Origin: Rhodobacterales bacterium CG15_BIG_FIL_POST_REV_8_21_14_020_59_13
Lineage (GTDB): Bacteria > Pseudomonadota > Alphaproteobacteria > Caulobacterales > Maricaulaceae
Length of the DNA: 32,777 nt
NCBI GenBank assembly: GCA_002783385.1
Contig: PFFX01000141.1
Span: 1 to 32,777, forward strand
Direction of reading: 5' to 3'
The notes beneath the pieces are model-generated. The model ran no database searches. It saw only the letters and a program-made list of their open reading frames with translations, and was not told where the DNA came from. Positions 15,979 through 24,674 of this stretch are shown in pieces (the stretch's first letter is position 1; each line of letters opens with the position of its first letter). The position numbers were made by a program, and so were the translations under genes.

Positions 15979-16000
15979 ATTGTGAAGAATTCTTCGCAAT
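15979..16000. promoter_or_regulatory. 22-bp near-perfect palindrome upstream of cpaB
   Basis: The left arm ATTGTGAAGAA and right arm TTCTTCGCAAT are reverse complements except for one base pair, centred on GAATTC. The site lies nine bases after the cpaA stop and about 84 bases before the cpaB start. There is no T-run after it, so it looks like an operator for a dimeric regulator rather than a terminator. A GANTC motif (GAATC, 16018-16022) and TTAAC follow. Confidence 0.55.
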
Positions 16001-16083
16001 AGGTTGCAATGACATTTGAATCTTAACTCCCCTTTTGGAAATTACAGGTGTGATGAGCGCGTAACCCGAGGGGATTCGCGCCG

Positions 16084-16932
16084 ATGAACGCCGCTAGAAT
16101 CATTGTTCTGATCGCCGCTGCGCTGGCCGCAGCTGCTGCTGCCTATTTTGTCTACCAGTCGTCTTCGGGCGAACCGGTATCGACAGAACCGCAAGTCGTT
16201 CAGGCCGCCACGGTGGATGTTCTCGCCGCCCGCCGCGATCTGCCGATCGGTGCCCGCGTTCAGGCGAGCGACCTTTACTGGCAGGCCTGGCCGGAAGATG
16301 CCGTCAATCCGTCACAAGTCCTGAGAGATCGTAATCCGGATGCGGCGGAAAGCTTCGCCGGCTCGGTTGTCCGCAGTGCCGTGTCTGAAGGCGAGCCGGT
16401 TTCTGCGCGGCACCTTCTGCAGGCGGGTGAGGCCGGCTTCATGTCTGCTGTACTGGGTCCGGGAATGCGCGCGACATCGGTTCCAATCAGCGCGGAGACG
16501 GGCGCGGGCGGCTTTATCCTTCCCGGTGACCGCGTGGATGTGGTGGTAACGTTTGAAGACGAAGAGGAAGGCAGGGCTCGCCGCCGTTTCTTCGTGGCGG
16601 AAACCGTTGTCGAGAATGCGCGTATTCTGGCGATCGACCAGTCCTTTGGCGATGATCCGGATGCCGAAGGGGTGGTGCTAGGCGAGACAGCGACGCTCGA
16701 ACTGACGCCGGAACAGGCCAATGCGGTGGTTCTGGCTGTGGCGCGCGGTGAAATCTCGCTGGTCCTGCGCAGTCTTTCCGACGGCGAGGGCGGGCCCCGC
16801 CTTGTTTCGCGGCAGCCCAATCCAAGCCTGTCACGCCCGGATACGGAGCGCGTAGAGCCGCTTCGCAACGAGGATCAGATGGTTGTCTATCGCTATGGTC
16901 AGGCCCGTGTGGTCCCGGCCGGTGACAACTAG
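16084..16932 (+). CDS. cpaB: Flp pilus assembly protein CpaB (RcpC)
   Basis: CpaB is a periplasmic, membrane-anchored component of the Tad pilus, usually associated with the secretin. An N-terminal hydrophobic segment (IIVLIAAALAAAAAAYFVY) acts as anchor or uncleaved signal. It is followed by a SAF-type domain (LAARRDLPIGARVQASDLYW) and the RcpC/CpaB core (MRATSVPISAETGAGGFILPGDRVDVVVTF), which identifies the family well. The 282-aa length is normal. It opens the cpaBCDEF-tadBC run, all on one strand with gaps of at most 15 bases, which is likely one operon. Confidence 0.92.
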   Translation: MNAARIIVLIAAALAAAAAAYFVYQSSSGEPVSTEPQVVQAATVDVLAARRDLPIGARVQASDLYWQAWPEDAVNPSQVLRDRNPDAAESFAGSVVRSAVSEGEPVSARHLLQAGEAGFMSAVLGPGMRATSVPISAETGAGGFILPGDRVDVVVTFEDEEEGRARRRFFVAETVVENARILAIDQSFGDDPDAEGVVLGETATLELTPEQANAVVLAVARGEISLVLRSLSDGEGGPRLVSRQPNPSLSRPDTERVEPLRNEDQMVVYRYGQARVVPAGDN

Positions 16933-16942
16933 GAGGCCGGAC

Positions 16943-18400
16943 ATGTTACGCGCGCTCATACTCGCGACAGTGATGATGCTTCCTGCGGGAACGGCATTGG
17001 CACAATCGGCAATAGAATCGACCACCATGCAGGTCTATATCACCCACGCAGGCTACGGTCCGGCATCGGAAGTGCTTGAACTGCCACTGAACAAAGCCGC
17101 AATCATCCACCTGCCGGTTGATGCGGCCGATGTGCTGGTGACCAATCCGGAAGTGGCCGATGCAGTGATCCGCACACCAACGCGCGCGTATCTGCTGGGC
17201 CAGACGGTCGGCCAGACCAATGCCTTCTTCTTTGATGCCGAGGGTAATCTGATTCTGGATCTGGATATCCGCGTCGAGCGAGACATGCGCGCTCTGCAGG
17301 AAGCCATGGACCGGTTCCTTCCGGATCGCAGGGTCACGGCAGAAGCCATGAATAATCATATTGTGCTGTCCGGATCGGTGCGCAGCGCCTCGGAGGCGGA
17401 TACGGCTTTGCGGCTGGCGCAGCGCTGGACGGACAATCCAGAGAATATCCTGTCCATGCTGGCCATTGAAGGCCGGGAGCAGGTCATGTTGTCGGTGCGG
17501 ATCGTTGAGATGCAGCGCACCATCGTCCGCCAGCTCGGCATCAATCTGTCGGCTGCCGGTCAGCTGGATGATGTCGCCTTCAATATCGCGACTGAACAGG
17601 AATTTTCGCTGGTGGGCCGCGCGCTCAGCGGTGTCAGCGGCCAATTTGACTATACCAATACCGGGGGAGGTGACATCAGAACCGCGGGGGCGCTTATTCA
17701 GGCGCTGGAGCGGGTCGGACTGGTGCGGACACTGGCTGAACCGAATCTTACCGCGATTTCAGGAGAATCCGCCAACTTCCTTGCCGGGGGGGAATTCCCG
17801 GTGCCGGTTGGCCGTGACCGCGATGGCAATATCACCGTTGAATATAAGCAATTCGGTGTCGGACTTGGCTTTACGCCTGTCGTTCTGTCGGAGGGACGTA
17901 TCTCCCTGCGGATCTCGACCGAAATATCAGAACTGACCAATCAGGGTTCGTTGCAGCTGGGTTCGCAGAATGTGACCGATGATGAGGGCAATGTCATCGG
18001 CACAGTGCCCGGGCTCCAGATCCCGGGTCTGAATGTGAACCGCGCGGAGACGACGGTTGAACTTCCCTCCGGTGGCAGCCTCGTTCTGGCCGGTCTGATC
18101 CAGGAAGAGACGCGCCAGAATCTTGATGGCGTACCGGGGGTCCAGAATCTGCCGGTGCTGGGGGCGTTGTTCCGCTCCCGCGATTTTGAAAACCGGGAAA
18201 CCGAGCTGGTGATCATAGTGACGCCCTATCTGGTTGATCCGATCAACCAGAATGAAGCGGCGACTCCGGCTGACGGTTACGTGCGGACCAGCGAGCTGGA
18301 AACGCTCTTTCTTGGCAATATCAACCGCGCCTATGCGGTGCCGGGATCGCAGACAGATGGCCGGTCCTGGACGGGCCCTGTCGGGTTCCTGATCGAATAG
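16943..18400 (+). CDS. cpaC: Pilus outer-membrane secretin CpaC (RcpA)
   Basis: CpaC forms the outer-membrane channel of the Flp pilus. The ATG at 16943 has AGGAGG six bases upstream and opens a signal peptide (cleavage after ALA, residue 20), giving 485 aa; the track start at 16883 lies inside cpaB. Domain order is a pilus N-terminal domain (about 45-110), a BON-like domain (about 115-170) and the secretin domain (about 180-450). The last contains VMLSVRIVEM, GESANFLAGGEFPVP, the conserved end VPGVQNLPVLGALFRS and NRETELVIIVTPYLV. Its N-terminal domain is paralogous to the small minus-strand gene at 14406-14891. Confidence 0.95.
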   Translation: MLRALILATVMMLPAGTALAQSAIESTTMQVYITHAGYGPASEVLELPLNKAAIIHLPVDAADVLVTNPEVADAVIRTPTRAYLLGQTVGQTNAFFFDAEGNLILDLDIRVERDMRALQEAMDRFLPDRRVTAEAMNNHIVLSGSVRSASEADTALRLAQRWTDNPENILSMLAIEGREQVMLSVRIVEMQRTIVRQLGINLSAAGQLDDVAFNIATEQEFSLVGRALSGVSGQFDYTNTGGGDIRTAGALIQALERVGLVRTLAEPNLTAISGESANFLAGGEFPVPVGRDRDGNITVEYKQFGVGLGFTPVVLSEGRISLRISTEISELTNQGSLQLGSQNVTDDEGNVIGTVPGLQIPGLNVNRAETTVELPSGGSLVLAGLIQEETRQNLDGVPGVQNLPVLGALFRSRDFENRETELVIIVTPYLVDPINQNEAATPADGYVRTSELETLFLGNINRAYAVPGSQTDGRSWTGPVGFLIE

Positions 18401-18413
18401 GGGAGAAGGCAAA

Positions 18414-19088
18414 ATGAAGATGATACACGCTTTGACCGCCCTCATCCCCGCCGTTTTTCTGGCGGCGTGCGGGACCACGGCCACGACCACAAATCTGATC
18501 GGATTTCCCGAAGCGCGTCCGGTGCAGGAAACCGCGCGCATGGACTTGCTGGTCGATACACAGGCCAATGGCCTGCTGTGGTCTCAGCTTGGTGCGTTTC
18601 AGGTCTTTGTGGACCATTATAAATCCAACGGACATGGCCCGATTGTGGTCTCCTATCCGCAGGGTAGCGCCGAGGATGGCGCCGCCCGCTCGGCGATGAG
18701 CGAATTGCGTGCCTTCCTCGATTCCCAGGGCGTTTCCGCCCGCTACACGGAGGAAGGCCCGTATGACGCCTCCGGCATGGGCAATGCGCCCCTGATTGTC
18801 AGCTTCCTGCACTATGTCGCGGAAATGCCAGCAGCGTGTGAAAACCGGCGCTGGGACGATCTGGTCCGTGAACGCGACAACCAGGCCTATGCCGGGTTCG
18901 GCTGTTTCATGGCGCAAAACCGTGCCGCCATGGTCGGTGATCCCTATCACCTGGCCGGGCCGACCGGTTCAGACGGGCCGGATGGCGTCCGCCGCCAGAC
19001 AGTTCTCGATACCTATCGCCGGGGTGAACCCACCGGCACGCAGCGCCGCGACGACGAAAGCGGCGCGGTTTCCTCTGCGGTTGAATAA
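18414..19088 (+). CDS. cpaD: Pilus assembly lipoprotein CpaD
   Basis: CpaD is a periplasmic lipoprotein thought to support the secretin. A lipoprotein signal ends in the lipobox LAAC (Cys19), followed by a Thr-rich linker. The globular part contains YPQGSAEDGAARSAMSELRAFLDSQG, fitting the CpaD family's OmpA-like layout, and a C-terminal segment (NQAYAGFGCFMAQNRAAMVGDPYHL) that is highly characteristic of CpaD. The 224-aa length is typical. It sits between cpaC and cpaE with 13- and 15-base gaps. The C-terminal tail is charged and probably disordered. Confidence 0.9.
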   Translation: MKMIHALTALIPAVFLAACGTTATTTNLIGFPEARPVQETARMDLLVDTQANGLLWSQLGAFQVFVDHYKSNGHGPIVVSYPQGSAEDGAARSAMSELRAFLDSQGVSARYTEEGPYDASGMGNAPLIVSFLHYVAEMPAACENRRWDDLVRERDNQAYAGFGCFMAQNRAAMVGDPYHLAGPTGSDGPDGVRRQTVLDTYRRGEPTGTQRRDDESGAVSSAVE

Positions 19089-19103
19089 AGCTGGATAAAA
19101 ATA

Positions 19104-20642
19104 ATGGCTGAACCACAGACATATGATGATGATTTCCTGGACGAGGACGAGTTTCTCGACCCGGCCGAAGTCGAACGCCGCCTTCTGAGCGAGGGCGCGG
19201 ACGATGAGTTTGAAGAATACGGTGATCTGGACGGATTCAGCGAGCCTTCTGAAGAGACACGTCCGTTCGGTTCACGCACTGCGCCTGAGCCAAAACAAGC
19301 CGTGGCGGCCCCGCGCGAGGAGTGGAATGATGCGGATGATCTTTCATCCTCTGCCCATGCCGGACCGGAAACAGATCTCGATGAATTCGAGCCCGATGCC
19401 TATGCACCGGAGTTTGTCTATCCGGTATCCGGCGAAGACGATGACGATCTTCCCGACCAGCCGATTCCGCGGATTACCATCCATGCTTTCTGCGAGCGCC
19501 CGGAAAGCGGCGCGCTGGTGCACAACGCTGCCAATGACCGGCGTTTGTCAAAAACCCATGTCGAGGTCGAGCTGGGCGGCTTGCCTGCGGCTATTGACCG
19601 GTTTGCGACGCAATCCACGCCGGATCTCCTGATTATCGAGACCGGCATGCGCGGGCAGGGACTGTTTGACCAGCTCGAGGAGCTCGCCGGCAGTTGCGAT
19701 CCGGGGACCAAGGTCATCATCATCGGGGCGGCCAACGACATCTCGCTCTATCGCGAGTTGATGAAGCGCGGGGTCAGCGAATATCTGGTGCCGCCGATGA
19801 CGCCATTGCACCTGATCCGCACGATTTCAGGCCTCTATCTCGACCCGGAAGCCCCCTTTGCCGGCAAGACGATTGCCTTTATCGGTGCAAAAGGCGGGGT
19901 GGGTGCCTCTACAATTGCACACAATACCTCGTGGTGCATCTCGGAAAATTCACAAGCCGATTGCGTGCTGGTCGATATGGATCTGTCCTTCGGCACAGCG
20001 GGGCTGGATTTCAATCAGGACCCTGCACAGACCCTGGGCGATGCACTGACCGATCCGGAGCGGCTGGATGATGCCTTGCTGGACCGCCTTCTGGTGCGCT
20101 GCACCGAGCGGCTATCCCTGTTTTCGGCTCCGGCGACCCTGGACAAGGACTGGGATTTTGGTCCCGAAGCCTATGAAATCGTGCTCGACAAGGTGCGCCG
20201 TCAGGCTCCGTTTATCACGCTGGATCTGCCCCACACATGGTCTCCCTGGGTGAAGCACACCATCCTGGCGGCTGATCAGGTCGTGGTCACGGTGACGCCT
20301 GAGCTTGCCTCGCTGCGCAATGCCAAGAATCTGTTCGACCTCATTCATGCGTCGCGCCCGAATGACGAACCGCCAAAAGTGGTGGTGAATATGGCCGGCA
20401 TCGCGAAGCGCCCGGAAATCCCGGTCAAGGATTTTGCCGAGGCTCTGGGCGTCCAGCCGGCACTGGTTCTGCCGTTCGAGCCGCACCTTTTCGGGAAGGC
20501 GGCCAATGACGGACAGATGATTGCCGAGGTCGATCCGAAATCCAAAGCTGCGGAAGGCTTTTCGCATCTTGCTTCCACGCTGTCCGGCCGTGTGGCGGTT
20601 CCTCAAAAGAAAGGCCTTTTCGGAGGCCTGTTTGGAAAGTGA
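19104..20642 (+). CDS. cpaE: Pilus assembly ATPase-like protein CpaE (TadZ)
   Basis: CpaE/TadZ proteins belong to the MinD/ParA superfamily and localise the Tad machine, often to a pole. The first ~120 residues are unusually acidic (runs such as YDDDFLDEDEF and GEDDDDLPDQ) and look disordered. A receiver-like domain follows (about 122-245), then an ATPase domain with the deviant Walker A GAKGGVGAST (261-270). Its second-half Lys is replaced by Ala-Ser, while the signature Lys263 is kept. VDMDLSFGTAGLDF is the Walker A' / switch region. The 512-aa length is normal for CpaE. The ribosome binding site is poor. Confidence 0.9.
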   Translation: MAEPQTYDDDFLDEDEFLDPAEVERRLLSEGADDEFEEYGDLDGFSEPSEETRPFGSRTAPEPKQAVAAPREEWNDADDLSSSAHAGPETDLDEFEPDAYAPEFVYPVSGEDDDDLPDQPIPRITIHAFCERPESGALVHNAANDRRLSKTHVEVELGGLPAAIDRFATQSTPDLLIIETGMRGQGLFDQLEELAGSCDPGTKVIIIGAANDISLYRELMKRGVSEYLVPPMTPLHLIRTISGLYLDPEAPFAGKTIAFIGAKGGVGASTIAHNTSWCISENSQADCVLVDMDLSFGTAGLDFNQDPAQTLGDALTDPERLDDALLDRLLVRCTERLSLFSAPATLDKDWDFGPEAYEIVLDKVRRQAPFITLDLPHTWSPWVKHTILAADQVVVTVTPELASLRNAKNLFDLIHASRPNDEPPKVVVNMAGIAKRPEIPVKDFAEALGVQPALVLPFEPHLFGKAANDGQMIAEVDPKSKAAEGFSHLASTLSGRVAVPQKKGLFGGLFGK

Positions 20643-20650
20643 TCTGAGCC

Positions 20651-22129
20651 ATGTTCGGTAAGCGCGACGCTACAGCGCAAAGACCTGAACCGAAGCTGGC
20701 GCCCGCGCCAGCTTCCGCTACGCCTGCCCACCGGCCGGCGGCGCGCACCGAGGCTCCGGCTGCGTCCCCACCGGCGGCCAAGCCTGCGGCGCCCATCGGT
20801 CCCAAACCGGCCCCGAAAGTCAAACCCGTTGCGACGACGGCGGATACAAAGCGTACCGACGAATATTACGCCATCAAAACCACGATCTTCAATGCGCTGA
20901 TCGACACGATCGACCTGGGCGCGCTGGCACAGCTGGATAATGAAACGGCGGCGGAGGAAATCCGCGACATCGTCACCGAGATCATCTCGATCAAGAATGT
21001 TGCGATGTCGATTGCCGAGCAGGAACGCCTGCTTCAGGACATCTGTAATGACGTGCTCGGCTACGGGCCGCTGGAGCCCTTGCTGGAGCGCGATGATATC
21101 GCCGACATTATGGTCAATGGCGCGGGCGATGTGTTTATCGAAGTCGCGGGGCGCGTCGAGAAAACCAATATCCGTTTCCGTGACAATGGCCAGTTGATGA
21201 ATATCTGTCAGCGCATCGTCAGCCAGGTTGGCCGCCGCGTGGACGAATCCAGCCCGATCTGTGACGCCCGTCTGGCCGATGGCTCACGCGTGAACGTCAT
21301 TGCGCCGCCGCTGGCGCTGGATGGCCCGACGCTCACCATCCGGAAGTTCAAGAAAGACAAGCTGCGCATGCAGGATCTGGTCGATTTTGGCTCGATCACG
21401 CAGGAAGGGGCCAAAGTCCTCTCCATCATCGGGACGTCGCGTTGTAATGTGCTGATCTCCGGCGGTACCGGCTCGGGTAAAACGACGCTTCTCAACTGCC
21501 TGACCGCTTTCATCAGCGAGGATGAACGCATCATCACCTGCGAAGACGCCGCGGAATTGCAATTGCAGCAACCGCATGTGGTGCGTCTGGAGACACGTCC
21601 GAAAAACCTTGAAGGCTCGGGCGAGGTGACGATGCGTGATCTGGTCAAGAACTGCCTGCGGATGCGCCCGGAACGGATTATCGTGGGTGAGGTTCGTGGC
21701 CCGGAAGCTTTCGACCTCCTGCAGGCCATGAATACCGGTCACGACGGCTCGATGGGCACGCTGCACGCCAACAGTCCGCGCGAAGGCCTGTCGCGGCTTG
21801 AATCGATGATTACGATGGGGGGCTACAGCCTGCCATCAAAAACCATCAGGGAAATGATTTCCGGCTCTATTGATGTCGTGATCCAGGCCTCGCGGATGCG
21901 CGATGGCTCGCGGAAAATCACCCACATCACCGAAGTGATGGGCATGGAAGGCGATGTCATCATCACCCAGGACCTGTTCGTCTACGAGATGGACGGTGAG
22001 GACGCCGAGGGCCGGATTTTTGGCAAGCACAAATCCACCGGCATTGCCCGGCCGCGTTTCTGGGACCGGGCCCGCTATTATGGTCTGGAGCGCGAGCTCG
22101 CGGCCGCGCTTGATGCGGCGGAGGATTAG
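20651..22129 (+). CDS. cpaF: Tad pilus motor ATPase CpaF (TadA)
   Basis: CpaF is the secretion-type hexameric ATPase that powers Flp pilus extension and probably retraction, docked on TadB/TadC. Walker A is ISGGTGSGKTTLLN with Lys277. Other family motifs follow: the acidic strand ITCEDAAELQLQQPHVVRLETRP, RMRPERIIVGEVRGPEAFDLLQAMNTGHDGSMGTLHANSP containing Walker B and the His box, and a conserved RMRDGSRKI near the C-terminus. The N-terminal ~65 residues are rich in Pro and Ala, a likely flexible linker. It starts eight bases after cpaE. Confidence 0.96.
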   Translation: MFGKRDATAQRPEPKLAPAPASATPAHRPAARTEAPAASPPAAKPAAPIGPKPAPKVKPVATTADTKRTDEYYAIKTTIFNALIDTIDLGALAQLDNETAAEEIRDIVTEIISIKNVAMSIAEQERLLQDICNDVLGYGPLEPLLERDDIADIMVNGAGDVFIEVAGRVEKTNIRFRDNGQLMNICQRIVSQVGRRVDESSPICDARLADGSRVNVIAPPLALDGPTLTIRKFKKDKLRMQDLVDFGSITQEGAKVLSIIGTSRCNVLISGGTGSGKTTLLNCLTAFISEDERIITCEDAAELQLQQPHVVRLETRPKNLEGSGEVTMRDLVKNCLRMRPERIIVGEVRGPEAFDLLQAMNTGHDGSMGTLHANSPREGLSRLESMITMGGYSLPSKTIREMISGSIDVVIQASRMRDGSRKITHITEVMGMEGDVIITQDLFVYEMDGEDAEGRIFGKHKSTGIARPRFWDRARYYGLERELAAALDAAED

Positions 22130-22132
22130 GAT

Positions 22133-23122
22133 ATGCAAGGTCAGCTTCCCCTCCTGTTCGCTGCCATTGCCGCCTTCATCGCCGTTGGCGGTGTCGGCTG
22201 GGTTGTTGCCGGGGCGATGGGAGACGGCCAAAAATCCGCCCGCCGCAAGGCGGTTGTCGCCAGCAACGGGCCACGCAAATCGCGGACGCAACAGGCCGAT
22301 CAGACCGTGCAGCGCCGCAAGCAGGTGCAGGATTCTCTCAAAGAGATCGAGGACAAGCAGAAGAGTGCGAAGAAAAAATCGCTGACGCTGAAATCCCGGA
22401 TCGAACAGGCGGGTTACAGTTTCTCTCCGAAGACGTTCTGGATTGCCTCCGGTGTGCTGGGTGTTCTTGCTTTTCTCGGCGCAATTGTGACCGGGCAAAA
22501 CCTGTTGATCGCCACGGGGCTGTCCATCGCAGCCGGTCTGGGCCTGCCGCGCTGGTATCTGGGAATGCGCCGCTCCGGACGGCAGAAGAAGTTCACTGGC
22601 GAGTTCGCCAATGCGCTCGACATTATCGTGCGTGGTATCAAGTCGGGCTTGCCGCTCAATGAGTGTATCAAGGTGATTGCGCGCGAATCTGCCGAACCGG
22701 TAGCCTCGGAATTCACCAAACTGGTCGAGGCACAGGCGGTTGGCGTTTCGCTGGAGGATGCGATCAAGAAAATGGTGCAGCGCATGCCGCTACCCGAGCT
22801 CAATTTTTTCGCTACGGTTCTGACCATCCAGGCTAAAACCGGAGGCAATCTGTCAGAAGCGCTGGGCAATCTGTCGGCGGTGTTGCGGGCCCGGAAAATG
22901 ATGCGCGAGAAAATCAGCGCGCTGTCCTCGGAAGCCAAGGCCTCGTCCATGATCATTGGCGCATTGCCGCCGGGCGTGCTGGCCATCGTCTATTTCACAA
23001 CACCCTCCTACATGACCGCCATGTTTGTCGAACCCAAAGGCCAGCTGATGCTGCTGGGTGGCGGTATCTGGATGGGGCTCGGCATCCTGATGATGCGCGG
23101 CATGATCAACTTTAAGCACTAG
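22133..23122 (+). CDS. tadB: Tad pilus inner-membrane platform protein TadB
   Basis: TadB and TadC together form the inner-membrane platform, equivalent to GspF split in two. This 329-aa protein has an N-terminal membrane segment, a charged Lys/Gln-rich cytoplasmic stretch (QVQDSLKEIEDKQKSAKKKS), a membrane pair, and the T2SSF domain. The domain motif is NALDIIVRGIKSGLPLNECI ... LTIQAKTGGNLSEALGNLS, and C-terminal helices follow. The start lies three bases after the cpaF stop. Confidence 0.94.
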   Translation: MQGQLPLLFAAIAAFIAVGGVGWVVAGAMGDGQKSARRKAVVASNGPRKSRTQQADQTVQRRKQVQDSLKEIEDKQKSAKKKSLTLKSRIEQAGYSFSPKTFWIASGVLGVLAFLGAIVTGQNLLIATGLSIAAGLGLPRWYLGMRRSGRQKKFTGEFANALDIIVRGIKSGLPLNECIKVIARESAEPVASEFTKLVEAQAVGVSLEDAIKKMVQRMPLPELNFFATVLTIQAKTGGNLSEALGNLSAVLRARKMMREKISALSSEAKASSMIIGALPPGVLAIVYFTTPSYMTAMFVEPKGQLMLLGGGIWMGLGILMMRGMINFKH

Positions 23123-23131
23123 GGGGTGGTG

Positions 23132-24109
23132 ATGAGCTTTTCCGACATCGCTGACCTGGTGACCAACCCGCAATTTTTGTGGTCGGTGATTGCCGCAATT
23201 GCGGTGTTTGCCACCGTGGTGACGCTAACCTCGCCGATGATGGGGCAGAACAAGCTGGATAAGCGGATCAAAGGTGTCCAGAACCGCAAGGAAGAGCTGC
23301 GCCGGAAATCCCGTGAGGCAATGGAAGCCGCGCATGCATCAAAATTGCGCGGCAAGGAAAACAAGGGCGTCGCCAGGACGATAGTTGAAAGTCTCAATCT
23401 TCAGAAAGTGTTTGAAGACCCCGATCTGAAAGACAAGCTTACACAGGCCGGTTTCCGCGGCAACGGGCCGGTCATGACCTTCTACTTCTTCCGGCTGGCA
23501 GCTCCGATCCTACTCTTTGGCGGAGCGGCGCTCTATGTCTTCATCGTCAATGATTTCGGCCTGCCGGTCATCACCCGATGGAGTTTGGCCGCAGGCATTG
23601 GCATTTCCGGATATTATGCGCCGAACCTCTATCTCAGCAATGCTGCGGCAAAGCGCCAGCAATCCATTATGCAGGCGTTTCCAGACGGGCTGGATTTGTT
23701 GCTGATCTGCGTCGAGGCGGGCATGTCGATTGAAGCGGCCTTCCAGAAAGTGTCCGGCGAAGTTGGCGCACAATCCATAGAACTGGCCGAGGAATTGTCG
23801 CTGACCACAGCTGAGCTTTCCTATCTGCAGGACCGGCGTATGGCGTATGAAAACCTTGCCAAGCGGACCAATCATCCGGGTGTCAAATCTGTGGCCACGG
23901 CCCTCATACAGGCGGAACGCTATGGTACGCCACTGGGTCAGGCCTTGCGGGTGATGGCGAAAGAAAACCGCGATATGCGCCTGGCCAATGCCGAAAAAAA
24001 AGCGGCGGCGCTGCCGGCCAAGCTGACGGTTCCGATGATCGTCTTCTTCCTGCCGGTGCTTTTTGTGGTCATTCTCGGCCCCGCCATCATGCGCTATCAG
24101 GTGATGTAG
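23132..24109 (+). CDS. tadC: Tad pilus inner-membrane platform protein TadC
   Basis: The second half of the split inner-membrane platform. The T2SSF domain holds FPDGLDLLLICVEAGMSIEAAF and NLAKRTNHPGVKSVATALIQAERYGTPLGQALR, both very typical of TadC, between hydrophobic segments. The chain ends with a strongly hydrophobic helix (MIVFFLPVLFVVILGPAIM). The track start at 23126 is a GTG; the ATG at 23132 after AGGGGG is preferred (325 aa). It follows tadB by nine bases. Confidence 0.93.
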   Translation: MSFSDIADLVTNPQFLWSVIAAIAVFATVVTLTSPMMGQNKLDKRIKGVQNRKEELRRKSREAMEAAHASKLRGKENKGVARTIVESLNLQKVFEDPDLKDKLTQAGFRGNGPVMTFYFFRLAAPILLFGGAALYVFIVNDFGLPVITRWSLAAGIGISGYYAPNLYLSNAAAKRQQSIMQAFPDGLDLLLICVEAGMSIEAAFQKVSGEVGAQSIELAEELSLTTAELSYLQDRRMAYENLAKRTNHPGVKSVATALIQAERYGTPLGQALRVMAKENRDMRLANAEKKAAALPAKLTVPMIVFFLPVLFVVILGPAIMRYQVM

Positions 24110-24167
24110 ATTTCGCTTTTCTGGCGTTCAGGCTCGCCAAGATCAAACGGCATGCTAGAAACACTTC

Positions 24168-24668
24168 ATGCTAGGCCGCAGAAAAAGCGAAGAACGGGCC
24201 CAATCCAATGTGATTGCCAGCCGCGCCAGTGAAGCCGCGCTCAAGGCGCTTGGCTCCGGTGATGTGGCGCGTGCCCGTGACGAGCTGACAGCGGTTCCCA
24301 AACGCGTCGAGTTTGCTGAAACCGGCTGGAAGGTTGCGCTGGTGCTGGCATTGACGGAATTGTCGGCTGGCAAGCGCAAGACTGGCCTCAATCAGCTGAT
24401 CAAGGTGTTTGAACGCCTCGACGACACCAGCCTGTCCCGGGACGATAAAGGTTATCTGCGCCTTTTTGCGCTCTATCGCGCCATTGAAAACACGCGCGAT
24501 GGGCGGCCACCGTCGGCTTTAAGGGATCATGCCGAGAATTTCCGCTTTGATACCACGCTGGTCGATCCTGCACTGAAAGCGCTGTTTCCGCTCAAGCGCG
24601 TGGAAGTAAAACCGGATGATGTTCCGCCACCACCGTTTCCGGCGGGTATGGGGTCGACCGAAGTCTGA
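24168..24668 (+). CDS. Unrecognised 166-aa alpha-helical protein at the end of the tad operon
   Basis: I do not recognise this protein. It has no signal peptide or membrane segment and begins with a basic stretch (LGRRKSEERAQ). Residues ~15-130 look all-helical, with ALKALGSGDVARARDELTAV and LALTELSAGKRKTGLNQLIKVFERLDD suggesting a TPR-like solenoid. The C-terminus is Pro-rich (KPDDVPPPPFPAG). It lies 58 bases after tadC on the same strand with no terminator seen between, so it is probably co-transcribed. It converges with the TadD-like gene six bases later. Codon use looks like its neighbours, so it is likely a real gene. A cytosolic accessory role in pilus assembly is an inference from position only. 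Confidence 0.75.
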   Translation: MLGRRKSEERAQSNVIASRASEAALKALGSGDVARARDELTAVPKRVEFAETGWKVALVLALTELSAGKRKTGLNQLIKVFERLDDTSLSRDDKGYLRLFALYRAIENTRDGRPPSALRDHAENFRFDTTLVDPALKALFPLKRVEVKPDDVPPPPFPAGMGSTEV

Positions 24669-24674
24669 TCCGGA

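Noticed and set aside
16018-16022. GANTC (CcrM-type) methylation motifs in several intergenic regions
   Set aside because: GANTC occurs about once per 256 bases by chance, so the few seen (for example 7753-7757, 16018-16022, 28699-28703) are not informative alone.
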